Shown here piece after piece: positions 17,052 through 26,358 of a DNA stretch of 53,431 bases. The position numbers and the translations under genes are program-made. Within the stretch, counting starts at the first letter, position 1. Each line of letters opens with the position of its first letter. Source of the stretch: Zooshikella harenae (GTDB taxonomy: Bacteria; Pseudomonadota; Gammaproteobacteria; Pseudomonadales; Zooshikellaceae); the NCBI RefSeq assembly GCF_018837975.1, contig NZ_JAGSOY010000033.1:1-53431 (forward strand), read 5' to 3'. The notes under the pieces are model-generated. The model ran no database searches, had not been told where the DNA came from, and was given only the letters and a program-made list of their open reading frames with translations.

Positions 17052-18737
17052 ATGAGGTTAGTATTGAAGGATATCAATTTGAGAGCCACAACGTGCAAAA
17101 ACAAACTGGTTAATGGTGTATCAGTTTCTTCTGGTCTTGCATGGGGACGAGCTTATCATTACCAGGATATTCTCTGGCGTGAGCATGATCACTATGCTGT
17201 AAGTAAACAACAACTGACGAATGAGTATGATCGTATTGATACTGCGATTGATGATGTACAAGATGACTTGATGCACTCAGCCCAAAATACCAAGGAGCAT
17301 TTAAATGATGAAGTAGCTGATATTTTTCAAGTTCAGTCGATGATGTTGGATGACTTGACGTTACTTGATCAGCTTAAGGACACGCTCCGGACAGAGCAAA
17401 TCAATGCAGAACAAGTGATTAAAATTGTTTTTCGACGCTTAGCGGAACAGTTTCGTGATGCTAAAGATGAAGCCTTTCGGAGTAAAGCAGATGATATTGA
17501 AGACTTGTGTCGTCGTCTTTTAATGTCGCTGGGAGGTATTCAAGCGCACATGCTGGAGCGTCTTCCACCTCACAGTGTGGTGGTTGCTAGACGACTGTTA
17601 CCCTCAGATACGATTTACTTATCCCGACAAGCAGCCGCTGGAGTGATCTTGGAGCAAGGTGGGTTAGGCTCTCATGCGGCATTACTAACCCGTGAGTTAG
17701 GTATTCCTTGTGTAGGCCATGTTCAGGATATTTTTAATACGGTTACCAACCGTTCGTTATTGCTGCTGGATGGCGACAATGGTTCGGTTGTCGTTGATCC
17801 TGATCGAGAGACATTTCTTGGGTTTCGGGATCTTGTTAAAAATCAGCGCAAGCGCCTTCGTAAGGCACAGCAACAACGGTTTGCCCCCGCAGTAAGTGCT
17901 GACGGTGAGCAGATTTCTGTGATGGCTAATGTGAACTCCCCTGAAGATGTATTAAATGCAAAAGCCCAGGGATGCGATGGGATTGGTTTGTATCGATTAG
18001 AAGGGGTTTATCTAAGTAATAAAATGGTGCCCAGTGCAGAGGAGCTTTATAGCTATCTCCGTGAAGCTTTATATGTGGTGAGAGATCAGCCACTAGTCAT
18101 CCGGTTATTGGATGCGGGTGGAGATAAAAGACCACCAAGTCTCAGTTTGCCTGATGAGCCAGACCCTTTTTTAGGGCTTAGAGGGATTCGATTATTACGT
18201 GAAAACCTCGATTTACTTAAGACTCAGCTTGAAGTACTGGCGAAGCTTTCATTGACAATGAAAGTGACCATTTTAATTCCAATGGTGACCCTGAAAGAAG
18301 ATATTTTAGTTGTCAGAAGAATGTTGCAGGACGTTGTCGCTGAGAAAGGTTACCGTCAGGTGCCACCACTAGGGTTTATGGTTGAAACACCAGCGGCAGC
18401 ATTATGTATTGAGCAACTGTTACCACTGACGGATTTTATCAGCATTGGCAGTAATGATTTGACGCAATATACCATGGCAGCAGGCCGAGAAAACATGTCT
18501 GTCAGTAGCTATTATATAGAACACCACCCTGCCGTCTTGAGCTTGATACGTCAGGTTATAGCCAATAGTCAAAAACAAATACCCGTTTCACTGTGTGGTG
18601 AACTTGCGGCTAATAAACAGCATATTTCATCACTGTTACGCCTGGGGTTAAGGTCTTTTAGTGTTGCACCGCCAATGATTCCTGAAGTGAAATCCATTAT
18701 TCGTTTATGTCGAGTTAAGGAATCGCTTCAGGTGTAG
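17052..18737 (+). CDS. ptsI: PTS enzyme I, phosphoenolpyruvate-protein phosphotransferase
   Basis: About 561 residues with the enzyme I layout. The N-terminal HPr-interacting domain is followed by the phosphohistidine motif EQGGLGSHAALL (His near residue 208). A TIM-barrel PEP-binding domain has LRGIRLLREN, IPMV, GFMVETPAA, IGSNDLTQY and the SLCGELA active-site cysteine. It would take phosphate from PEP and pass it to an HPr-type protein. The usual TSH of sugar-PTS enzyme I is GSH here. No HPr, EIIA or GAF (nitrogen-PTS) domain is encoded next to it, so its partner lies elsewhere. ATG 17052 directly follows a GTG; either could start it. Confidence 0.9.
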   Translation: MRLVLKDINLRATTCKNKLVNGVSVSSGLAWGRAYHYQDILWREHDHYAVSKQQLTNEYDRIDTAIDDVQDDLMHSAQNTKEHLNDEVADIFQVQSMMLDDLTLLDQLKDTLRTEQINAEQVIKIVFRRLAEQFRDAKDEAFRSKADDIEDLCRRLLMSLGGIQAHMLERLPPHSVVVARRLLPSDTIYLSRQAAAGVILEQGGLGSHAALLTRELGIPCVGHVQDIFNTVTNRSLLLLDGDNGSVVVDPDRETFLGFRDLVKNQRKRLRKAQQQRFAPAVSADGEQISVMANVNSPEDVLNAKAQGCDGIGLYRLEGVYLSNKMVPSAEELYSYLREALYVVRDQPLVIRLLDAGGDKRPPSLSLPDEPDPFLGLRGIRLLRENLDLLKTQLEVLAKLSLTMKVTILIPMVTLKEDILVVRRMLQDVVAEKGYRQVPPLGFMVETPAAALCIEQLLPLTDFISIGSNDLTQYTMAAGRENMSVSSYYIEHHPAVLSLIRQVIANSQKQIPVSLCGELAANKQHISSLLRLGLRSFSVAPPMIPEVKSIIRLCRVKESLQV

Positions 18738-18753
18738 CGCTTATAAGTAGTGC

Positions 18754-19719
18754 CTACAACCACTTAATGAGTACGACAGCAGAAAGGCACAGTGTTAGCA
18801 GAGAAATTGTCAATGGCAATAACCAGCGATTGGTTTTAGGTGGTGTTGGAGGCATTGTTCCTGCGTCAACGGTTAGGTTTACTTCTTCCTCTGGTAGGTC
18901 TAATTCTGGTTCACAGTTAATGAGTGATAGCTTAGGAGGTGCATTTTTACTGGTGTGCTGGTGCATGGGGGTTGTTGAGGTATGACCAGATTGCGCACAA
19001 TAAATTAATGCCAGTCGAGTCATAATAATTTGCTTGTTGGGCTCACATATGTACTGAAACCAATTCGCGGGAAAATCAATATAACGCAGGCTAACAGTAA
19101 GGATATGACCTGTAGGGATACGTAAATAGCCATTGTCTTCAATAAACAAGCTCAGTAGAGCTTGGTCGTCTTCACTTAAACCGTTATGAGTTCCTTTTAG
19201 TGGCTGCATAAGGCGCACAATGGCTTGGTCTGTTGTGTGGGCTAGCACCAACACAGCACATGTCTGATCAGTCCACGTTAAGAGTGCGGGGTATGGAAAC
19301 TGGTCTGGCTGCAGCACATCATAATTGATAGGAAATGCTGGCTTGCTGGCAGGTTCATTAGCCGAATTGGTAAGTAGTAAGTTGAGTCCAGCATAGACAA
19401 AGTCTCGTTGCAAAGGATACTCATCAAGGGGTAAACAACAACTGCGAATTAATGCATTAAGTTCGTATTGAAATAATGAAGGGTGTAATGCGGCGTTTTC
19501 ATGGAAATAGTTATACATCGCTTCATTTTCAATCGAAAAACCATGGCCTTTAAAATAAGGATGTTGGCGATGACTTAAAAATAAACTGGGTCGTTCACCT
19601 GCTTGATTTGACCAACTAAAATTAATGCCAATCTGATATTCATTAACAGGAAATAAACGTTCCCAAACAGGTTTTAGCTGGTTATCAATCAGTTTCAGGT
19701 AACGGTCCACTCGCCGCAT
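18754..19719 (-). CDS. Tail-anchored protein of unknown function
   Basis: A 321-residue protein with no signal peptide and no family I recognise. Residues 1-235 look globular (Trp/Tyr/Leu-rich, for example NEYQIGINFSW, YNYFHENAALHP). A polar, proline-rich linker with acidic EPELDLPEEE follows, then one membrane helix at the extreme C-terminus (LLPLTISLLTLCLSAVVLIKWL region). The topology suggests a cytoplasmic domain anchored by its tail in the inner membrane. The gene converges with ptsI (gap 16 nt). Nothing in the context assigns a role. The gene is very likely real because of its length and coherent composition. Confidence 0.75.
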   Translation of the reverse strand: MRRVDRYLKLIDNQLKPVWERLFPVNEYQIGINFSWSNQAGERPSLFLSHRQHPYFKGHGFSIENEAMYNYFHENAALHPSLFQYELNALIRSCCLPLDEYPLQRDFVYAGLNLLLTNSANEPASKPAFPINYDVLQPDQFPYPALLTWTDQTCAVLVLAHTTDQAIVRLMQPLKGTHNGLSEDDQALLSLFIEDNGYLRIPTGHILTVSLRYIDFPANWFQYICEPNKQIIMTRLALIYCAQSGHTSTTPMHQHTSKNAPPKLSLINCEPELDLPEEEVNLTVDAGTMPPTPPKTNRWLLPLTISLLTLCLSAVVLIKWL

Positions 19720-20157
19720 ATTATGATCCTATCCCTTATATTAACGAGGCATACCCTTTAGAACGGGATTACAACAGGTGATAGGTGCATGATACCTGGA
19801 ATTGCGCTTTTAAACTGTTGGCTATGTTGCAAACTGTTCGACATTATTTATCGTGCTTGGTTTTTGACTTTTTTGCTGATCACTTTCTACTTTGATGACG
19901 TTAACGTTGGCTGTAGGGAATAATATTTATAGTGTCGGTTTATACCTTTAAAGAGGTATTTTACAGTATAAACCTTGGATATTAGGTATTAGTCAGCAGA
20001 ATTTGGAATTATGTACTTAACTATTGAACATGGATTGGGGTAGAAAAACAGGAATGAACTCACAGCCAATCATTTTTTGAACAAGATTAAATTATAAAAA
20101 AATGTTTTGAAGTGAATATATATGAGCATACTTCCTTAAAAAGTAGGTGAACTTATC
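19720..20157. other. 438-bp intergenic region
   Basis: Divergent promoters for the unknown gene on the left and the broken binding-protein gene on the right must lie here. I see no gene, strong palindrome or copy of the repeat families in it. Confidence 0.5.
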
Positions 20158-20839
20158 ATGAAATCACTGTTGACGGTTTTATTGATTAGCTTGTTTTCAA
20201 TAGGTAATGTGACTGCAGAAAAACTAAAAATTGCAGCAAATTCATGGGCTCCCTTTGTTGGAGAGGAGTTAGTGAATAAGGGCTTCTCTACTGATTTAGT
20301 GACCAATATTCTGATCAAGGCTGATTATGACATATTGTGCCATGGGCACGGGCATTAAATGGCCTTTTGATGGGGATTATGATGCGATTTATATTGCCTG
20401 GTATAGTGATGAACGCGCTAAACAACTCAATTATGCTGAGCCGTACTTAGTGAACCGAATTAAATTTATTAAGCGCAAAGGTGAAAAGATTACCTATAAA
20501 ACGTTGGAAGATCTTAAACCATACAAAATTGGAATTGCTCGTGACTATGCTTATCAAGCTGATTTTGATAATGCATTTTTTTTTAAAAAAGAGCCTGCAA
20601 GAACATTTGTCTTGAATTTAAAAAAACTACTTTCTAAGCGAATCGATCTGACCTTGGAATATGAGTGGGTAGCTAAATATGAGATTGCGAATAAAGCAAA
20701 AGATACTGAGGGCAAGGTTGAGTTTGTTGATAATGCCCTCAGTGAGAATCCATTACATTTTGCGGTAAGCCGAAAAAATCCTAATCATGAAACCATTGTA
20801 AAGAAATTTAATGAAGCGCTTGCCACCCTCAAAAAATAG
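20158..20839 (+). pseudogene. Frameshifted periplasmic solute-binding protein (SBP family 3)
   Basis: The first frame encodes a signal peptide (MKSLLTVLLISLF...VTA) and KLKIAANSWAPFVGEEL, typical of family 3 amino-acid-type binding proteins. It runs out of frame near 20332. Between about 20335 and 20375 a second frame reads VPWARALNGLL, the conserved sequence expected at this point. From about 20371 a third frame reads DGDYDAIYIAWYSDERAK through to YKIGIARDYAY and the C-terminus. Two single-base losses about 40 nt apart explain all three pieces. The rest is intact, so the damage is recent or reflects sequence errors. A miniature element follows 40 nt downstream. Confidence 0.85.
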
Positions 20840-20878
20840 GGTACTTATGATGAAATCAAAACGCTTCATGGTTTTTAA

Positions 20879-21053
20879 TATACCCTTCACGAATCATTTT
20901 TAGGGTTTGTTGTCAGCGCTCTTGACCACCAAGGATGGTGGGAATGCAGTATATGCAGGAGCATTTAACTGCCACCCCAGTCACTTATTAATATAAGCTC
21001 CAGGGGCTTCATCGCTTGACGGCCTCCCCTAAAAACCCTTCGTTTTGGGTATA
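20879..21053 (+). mobile_element. Miniature inverted-repeat element, full-length copy
   Basis: A 175-bp element in the same orientation and with the same ends as 12994-13168, differing at about a dozen positions by hand alignment. It occupies the gap between the broken binding-protein gene and the convergent helicase gene, ending 22 nt from the helicase stop. It may act as a terminator because of its hairpin-forming ends. Confidence 0.85.
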
Positions 21054-21074
21054 AATTACATGTGGATTGCTAAG

Positions 21075-24000
21075 TTACTCATGTTGGTCAAATGGCTGTA
21101 GTAGTAGCTGTAAGTCTTCGTCAGTCAGTGATGTTTTAACGGTGGGGGCTTCATTGTATAAAGCATCAGCCAACTGTTGTTTTTTTGCTTGTAACATGAG
21201 CATTTGTTCTTCAATGCTATGCTGAGTCACTAAGCGGTAGACAAATACTGGCTTGTCCTGACCTATGCGGTAGGCTCGGTCGGTAGCCTGCTGTTGAACA
21301 GCAGGATTCCACCAGGGGTCATAGTGAATGACTGTATCAGCTGCGGTTAGGTTTAATCCTACCCCCCCTGCTTTAAGGCTGAGTAAGAAGATAGGGATAT
21401 CACCTTGCTGAAACTCTTTAATAACTGCATGTCGATTTCGAGTTTGCCCTGTAAGTTTTACATAGGGTAATTGTTTGTCAGTTAACTCTTTTTCAATTAA
21501 TTGCAGCATGCTGGTAAATTGCGAGAAAACCAGAATTTTTCGATCTTCAGCCACCAGCTGCTCTAACATGTCAATAAGCATTTCGCGTTTAGCAGACTGG
21601 GTGACTTGTTGAGCTTCAGGGAGCTTAACAAGCTGTGGGTCACAACAGACCTGACGTAGTTTCAAAAGAATATCCAGAATTTCAATTTGACTACGTTTTA
21701 AGCCTTTTTCTGCGATCAAGTTAGACACTTTATTCGCCATAACCTCACGTAACGTGGCATATAACTTCCGCTGCTTGCCAGTAAGGCATACCAGCTTGGT
21801 CATTTCAGTTTTGGCGGGTAGTTCTTTTGCGACTTGGGCTTTGGTACGACGGAGTAAGAATGGCCGAATACGTTGGGTAAGTTCAGCCTGACTTTGACTG
21901 CTTTCCTGTTGCTCAATGGGCTTTCGGTAAAGCCGACGAAACTGTTGTCTAGTGCCGAGCAGTCCTGGAGTAAGGAAGTCAAACAGCGCCCAAAGCTCTT
22001 CAAGATGATTTTCGATAGGTGTTCCTGTTAGGCACAAACGATGTTGAGCATCGATCAGGCGTACCGCTGTTGCAGCCTTCGAGCGGGCATTTTTAATGGA
22101 CTGGGCTTCATCAAGGACCATTAAATAGAAAGGTGTGTTTGATAGATGAGTAGCATCTCGTTGTAAGGTGCCATAGCTGGTAATGATCATATCAATGTGG
22201 TTACCCGCTATCTGCGACCAAAGTTTCATTCGGTCTGTACCGTGCCAAATCAATGTTTTTAATTGAGGAGTGAAGTGGTTTGCCTCTTGCTGCCAGTTTT
22301 CCAATAAGCTAGTTGGCGCAACGATCAGTGCAGGTTGTTTCAGCCTTCCCTTCTCTTTTTCATAAAGAATATGGGCAAGAGTTTGCAGTGTTTTACCTAG
22401 GCCCATGTCATCGGCCAGGATACCGCCTAGATGGTATTTTCGTAAAAACTGTAACCAGTTCAAGCCTTGATGCTGATAGTCTCGAAGCTGCGCTTTAAGT
22501 CCCTTAGGAGGCATCACCACTTCCATCAGGTCATGATTCAACTGCTTACCTAGCCCAAAAAGTGCTTTGTCTCCCTGACGATGGATATTATGCAGTTGTT
22601 CGGTTAACTGATGAATTCTACCCAAAATCGCTTTAGGCAATGAAAGGCCTTGTTTCCGCTTTAATGTCGGGCGTTCATAAAGCTCAACCAAAATACCGAT
22701 GATTGGTGCAACATCTTCTACAGGCAAGGTAATCCAGCGTTGGCCATTTGGGTGTAGCAATACAACAGGATCAGGTAATGGTTCATCAGGCTGCAGTGTT
22801 GTGCGCTTCATCCAGTCGATGAGCAATGGCAGTAGCGCAATATCTTCACCATCAATATTTATGGTGAGATTAAGTAGTACCTGGCTTTGTGTTTCGGGTT
22901 GTAAAGTAATTGACCATTGTTCAGCTTCAATAAATAGTTTTTCAGCGCTGTCTTTGATATCAACAGTCCAACCCTTTTGCGTTAGTTGATTAAGCTGCTG
23001 GCTAAAAAACTGGTAGTTACTGATGGGGTCTTCTTTCGCATCGGGTAAAGGGAATGGCAGCTTGATATCTGTTGTTAGCTGGCAATGCTCTGTAAACACC
23101 GCTAATGCTGTCAGCAGCTCAGTTGTTAATATTTTTTCTTGAGTTAAATCTCGCTTCAGCGTGACAGATTGGCCTTGCTTAATACTAAAGGTATGGTATG
23201 TATCAGCTGTTGTATCACCCGCAAGGAAGTGCTGTTGACCATAAATAAATAAGGCATTTACAACATAATGTGTTTCAACCCACTGGATTAGCAATTTAGG
23301 TTTGGGTGATTCTGTGGGATTAATCGTCGTTTCTGGTGAGGGTAAAGGCAGTACCTGTGAAAGCTTTTCTTGCTGAATAAATGCACTCAACTCGTCAAAT
23401 TGTGAAGCACTTATGCCAGGCATATAACGAAGGGCATCAAATAAGCTGCTATCTAAAGATTGCTCAATAATACCACAGGCACCAGAGGTTTCATCTATAT
23501 AAAATGTGGGTGTTGTCGCTATTGATATCCAGTCTTTAGGTGTGTTCTGGAGGACTATTTCAAGTTTGTAGTGCCCTTTAACTTCAGCCCATCTTAAAGA
23601 TGCTTGCCTAGACTTGTCTAAAAATAACTTATGGCCTTCAGTCTGTGTTAAATAGGCCCTACCTGTTGTGATCAAGCGCTTGAGTAGCTCACTATTGATT
23701 GTTGGTTGCAGGCGTTTATCAAACGCAAACATATCAGAAATAGGTTTTAATGCGCTAATGATGACCTGATCTTCTCGTGTTAACGCTGGGTGAGCTGTTA
23801 CATTGCCTGTCAGTGGCTTGATTAATTTCCAGCCATTTACACCTTGTTGATACAGACCAATAGAGAAAAAAAGTTCAGTACTTGCTGCGCTGGTTAAAGG
23901 TTGTAATAGATACAGTACGGTTGGCTGACGAGAAATATCTGAAGCTGAGGGTAGCTCAATCGTTTTATAGGCTTCAGGCGTTGTTGGTTTGCGTCGTTGA

Positions 24001-24398
24001 TATTGCTGATACCATACAGCCCACTGATTTTCGGGGACAGATGGTTGCTTTTCTGCAGCAGTTTGATTCTGTTTGAGTTGTTGCAGTAAAGGTTGCTGCT
24101 GATACTCAATAAAATGTAGTAAGGCTGCTACAACATGTTTGCAATTAAAGCCTGTAGTGCATGTACAATCGCCATTAATAGATGAGTTTCCCACTTCTCT
24201 ACGGATGATAATGTGCTGTTCATGAGGCGAGGCTTCATGATTATCAATATGGCTGATCAGCGATACTGCATTTGGGTGAATTTGATCAATTCGAACACTG
24301 AGCACCTGGCCTGCTTTAAAGCAGTGTTTACCTCGGCCAAGTGTGGCATTGGAAAAAGCATGGTGGAAATCTTGTTGTTTAAGAAAAGTATGGATCAT
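21075..24398 (-). CDS. SWIM zinc-finger SNF2-family helicase/ATPase
   Basis: An 1107-residue protein. It has a SWIM zinc finger near residues 75-95 (CTCTTGFNCKH, the CxC...CxH pattern), a long middle region of unknown fold (about 100-620), then a SNF2 ATPase. ATPase motifs in order are DDMGLGKTLQTLA (Walker A, about 660), VLDEAQSIKN (DEAQ box, about 764), LCLTGTPIENHLEELW, VFSQFTSML, LSLKAGGVGLNLTAAD and ATDRAYRIGQ. SNF2 proteins move along double-stranded DNA and remodel protein-DNA complexes; bacterial members are linked to transcription recycling or repair. SWIM fingers bind DNA or protein. It is a single gene with no partner nearby. The exact role is not known. Confidence 0.93.
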   Translation of the reverse strand: MIHTFLKQQDFHHAFSNATLGRGKHCFKAGQVLSVRIDQIHPNAVSLISHIDNHEASPHEQHIIIRREVGNSSINGDCTCTTGFNCKHVVAALLHFIEYQQQPLLQQLKQNQTAAEKQPSVPENQWAVWYQQYQRRKPTTPEAYKTIELPSASDISRQPTVLYLLQPLTSAASTELFFSIGLYQQGVNGWKLIKPLTGNVTAHPALTREDQVIISALKPISDMFAFDKRLQPTINSELLKRLITTGRAYLTQTEGHKLFLDKSRQASLRWAEVKGHYKLEIVLQNTPKDWISIATTPTFYIDETSGACGIIEQSLDSSLFDALRYMPGISASQFDELSAFIQQEKLSQVLPLPSPETTINPTESPKPKLLIQWVETHYVVNALFIYGQQHFLAGDTTADTYHTFSIKQGQSVTLKRDLTQEKILTTELLTALAVFTEHCQLTTDIKLPFPLPDAKEDPISNYQFFSQQLNQLTQKGWTVDIKDSAEKLFIEAEQWSITLQPETQSQVLLNLTINIDGEDIALLPLLIDWMKRTTLQPDEPLPDPVVLLHPNGQRWITLPVEDVAPIIGILVELYERPTLKRKQGLSLPKAILGRIHQLTEQLHNIHRQGDKALFGLGKQLNHDLMEVVMPPKGLKAQLRDYQHQGLNWLQFLRKYHLGGILADDMGLGKTLQTLAHILYEKEKGRLKQPALIVAPTSLLENWQQEANHFTPQLKTLIWHGTDRMKLWSQIAGNHIDMIITSYGTLQRDATHLSNTPFYLMVLDEAQSIKNARSKAATAVRLIDAQHRLCLTGTPIENHLEELWALFDFLTPGLLGTRQQFRRLYRKPIEQQESSQSQAELTQRIRPFLLRRTKAQVAKELPAKTEMTKLVCLTGKQRKLYATLREVMANKVSNLIAEKGLKRSQIEILDILLKLRQVCCDPQLVKLPEAQQVTQSAKREMLIDMLEQLVAEDRKILVFSQFTSMLQLIEKELTDKQLPYVKLTGQTRNRHAVIKEFQQGDIPIFLLSLKAGGVGLNLTAADTVIHYDPWWNPAVQQQATDRAYRIGQDKPVFVYRLVTQHSIEEQMLMLQAKKQQLADALYNEAPTVKTSLTDEDLQLLLQPFDQHE

Positions 24399-24750
24399 GA
24401 GCTAGCAACCTAAGCAGATCAATCCTGTAGTAACCCAGATTAAATAGTCATTGCAAGCATGCATCAGGTAATTCGAAATGTATGACTGAATTATTAATTT
24501 GTTGATTCATAGTGAATGGCGAAGACCTATACCTTTCAAGTATTTTGTAATAGCCACTTGTATTGCAATGGATACTTCTCCATTTTAATGATTTGGCCAT
24601 GTTGTGCTAATTCGTGTTATGTGCTGTTTGTATGAGAGCGCTAGTTAAACCACTATGGTACTCTGAATACTAAGACGCTGACCAGTGTCAGACACAGCAG
24701 AATAACGCTTTTGATGGATTGACAGGTATTAACCCGTCTTGCTAGACAAT
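24399..24750. other. 352-bp intergenic region
   Basis: The helicase promoter must lie in the left part on the minus strand. I see no gene, no repeat copy and no strong structure before the tRNA terminator. Confidence 0.5.
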
Positions 24751-24779
24751 AAAAAAAGCCGTCTACTAAGTAGACGGCT
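24751..24779 (-). terminator. Intrinsic terminator of tRNA-Ser
   Basis: An 11-bp perfect stem AGCCGTCTACT / AGTAGACGGCT with a minimal loop is followed on the minus strand by seven T residues. It lies 17 nt past the encoded CCA end of the tRNA gene. Confidence 0.9.
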
Positions 24780-24795
24780 TTTCTAGATCTTAATA

Positions 24796-24886
24796 TGGCG
24801 GAGAGGCAGGGATTCGAACCCTGGGAGGGGTATTAGCCCTCGCCGGTTTTCAAGACCGGTGCTTTCAACCGCTCAGCCACCTCTCC
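24796..24886 (-). tRNA. tRNA-Ser (anticodon UGA)
   Basis: Read on the minus strand, the gene starts GGAGAGGTGGCTGAGCGG and has a CCGGT-CTTGAAA-ACCGG anticodon arm giving anticodon TGA. It has the long variable arm typical of serine tRNAs (GCGAGGGC...), a GGGTTCGAATCCC T-arm, an acceptor CCTCTCC with G discriminator, and an encoded CCA. Length is about 91 nt with CCA. It reads UCA and related serine codons. It stands alone with its own promoter and terminator. Confidence 0.98.
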
Positions 24887-24906
24887 GGAATTGAATTTCG
24901 GTTTGG

Positions 24907-24934
24907 ATTATAACGGCTTGGTATAACATTGCAA
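24907..24934 (-). promoter_or_regulatory. Sigma-70-type promoter of tRNA-Ser
   Basis: On the minus strand TTGCAA (24934-24929) and a perfect TATAAT (24912-24907) are separated by 16 nt. The start of transcription would fall around 24900, about 14 nt before the mature tRNA 5' end. Confidence 0.7.
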
Positions 24935-25186
24935 CTTTTAATATTTTGATGTGTTAATTTTGATTTAATACATCATATATTGAACGTTGCTCCCTCTATC
25001 CAAGGAGGTCTGTTACATCTCGCCGCTTGCCAAAGTACTGTTTGGCCGCCCCCGAAACACGAGGCGTATCTTACTGAATTTTTTTGGAGAGTCAACAGTC
25101 TAATTTCTTGATTTATATGAAGTACCAGGTATGATCATTTAAAAGATTCTCAATTGCACAAAAAATCATCAAACGGGGAGGTGGAC

Positions 25187-25864
25187 GTGTTCGAGAATAA
25201 AGTAACAGCTGCTACAGCAACAGCGCATACTATTGAGCGCTCGGTTCTTGAAACTAATAAAGTGTTAAAGAACACTTACATATTATTAAGTCTATCATTA
25301 GGCTTTTCTGCGGTGATGGCTTATGTATTCCGCTTTTCTGCACCTATAAACCCTTGGGTATTTTTGGGTGGTTTCATAGGCTTATCCTTTTTGGCTCAGA
25401 TGCTTTGTCGAAGTGTTTGGGGGATTGCTGCTGTCTTTGCATTCACTGGATTTGTGGGGTACGCAATTGGCCCAATTATTGGCATGTTTTTACAAACAGC
25501 TGCTGGTACATCAATCGTTGTGAATGCACTAGGTGGAACCGCAGCAATCTTTTTAGGTCTTTCTGGTTATGCGTTAATGACGAAAAAGGACTTCTCTTTT
25601 CTAAGAGGGTTTATCACCGCAGGTGCAATTGTGTTAATGATTGCTGTTGTGATGTCATTGGTATTCGATATTGGCGGTTTTAGCCTGGCTATCTCATGTG
25701 GTTTTATGCTGTTTGCCAGTGCGCTGATCCTGTTTCAAACGGGTCAGATTATTAATGGCGGTGAAACTAACTATATTTTAGCTACTATTACACTGTATGC
25801 CTCAATATATAACTTGTTTATTTCTTTATTACATATCTTTATGGCACTAAGTGGTGATGACTAA
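25187..25864 (+). CDS. yccA: Bax inhibitor-1 / YccA family membrane protein
   Basis: About 225 residues with seven hydrophobic helices, matching the BI-1 fold: VLKNTYILLSLSLGFSAVMAY as helix 1, GFVGYAIGPIIG in the middle, GFMLFASALILFQTGQIINGG (the conserved acidic/His-bearing helix region) and a final helix. In E. coli YccA is an inner-membrane protein degraded by, and protecting other substrates from, the FtsH protease. The GTG at 25187 sits behind GGGGAGG and is preferred over a TTG 11 codons upstream. The position just before tusDCBE matches Pseudomonas-type gene order as recalled. Confidence 0.92.
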   Translation: MFENKVTAATATAHTIERSVLETNKVLKNTYILLSLSLGFSAVMAYVFRFSAPINPWVFLGGFIGLSFLAQMLCRSVWGIAAVFAFTGFVGYAIGPIIGMFLQTAAGTSIVVNALGGTAAIFLGLSGYALMTKKDFSFLRGFITAGAIVLMIAVVMSLVFDIGGFSLAISCGFMLFASALILFQTGQIINGGETNYILATITLYASIYNLFISLLHIFMALSGDD

Positions 25865-25902
25865 TCACTTGTGACCAGTAAATAGTTAATATAAGCTCAA
25901 TT

Positions 25903-25929
25903 AAACCCTGCCAATGCAGGGTTTTTTTA
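25903..25929 (+). terminator. Intrinsic terminator after yccA
   Basis: A 9-bp stem AAACCCTGC / GCAGGGTTT with CAAT loop is followed by a T run. It lies about 40 nt after the yccA stop and 26 nt before tusD, so tusD needs its own promoter or read-through. Confidence 0.88.
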
Positions 25930-25954
25930 TTAAGGGAGCTTAAGGAAGTCAGCT

Positions 25955-26347
25955 ATGATTTTTTCACTAACCATTTTAGGTGCGCCATATCACTCTGCAG
26001 CACCAAGCACAGCGCTTCGCTTTGCCAAAGCATTACTAGCTGAAGGCCATCAGATTTATCGTATTTTCTTTTATGGGGAAGGTGTTCATGTGACTAGCCG
26101 AATTGCCGTTCCGCCACAAGATGAACAACAGTTGTCTCATGCTTGGCAAAGCTTGATAACAGAATACCAACTTGATGTTGTTGTCTGTATTGCTGCAGCA
26201 CTTCGTCGAGGTATTATTGATAAGCAGGAACAGCAACGCTATCAATTGGATGCTAATAACATGATAAAGCATGCTGAATTATCTGGCTTAGGACAGTGGG
26301 TTGATGCTTGTCTACAAAGTGATCGAGTGGTCACCTTTGGTGAATAA
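25955..26347 (+). CDS. tusD: Sulfur-relay protein TusD (DsrE-like)
   Basis: A 130-residue DsrE-fold subunit. Its sulfur-carrying cysteine is Cys78 (VVVCIAAALRRG), the same number as in E. coli TusD. With TusC and TusB it forms a hexamer that accepts persulfide from TusA and hands it to TusE. The final target is MnmA, which makes 2-thiouridine at tRNA wobble position 34; mnmA is in this window at 44497. It is the first gene of tusD-tusC-tusB-tusE, with gaps of 11, 2 and 3 nt. Confidence 0.95.
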   Translation: MIFSLTILGAPYHSAAPSTALRFAKALLAEGHQIYRIFFYGEGVHVTSRIAVPPQDEQQLSHAWQSLITEYQLDVVVCIAAALRRGIIDKQEQQRYQLDANNMIKHAELSGLGQWVDACLQSDRVVTFGE

Positions 26348-26358
26348 GGAGTAACCCA

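Noticed and set aside
20327-20839. Separate 170-residue gene starting at 20327
   Set aside because: It is the downstream part of the frameshifted binding protein; its first residues are out-of-frame sequence of the same gene.
21800-24109. Several frames inside the SNF2 helicase gene on both strands
   Set aside because: All lie within a single long frame with ordered helicase motifs.
24960-25150. Possible regulatory RNA between tRNA-Ser and yccA
   Set aside because: There is GC-rich sequence around 25010-25080 but no convincing stem pairing or terminator; too little to support a call.
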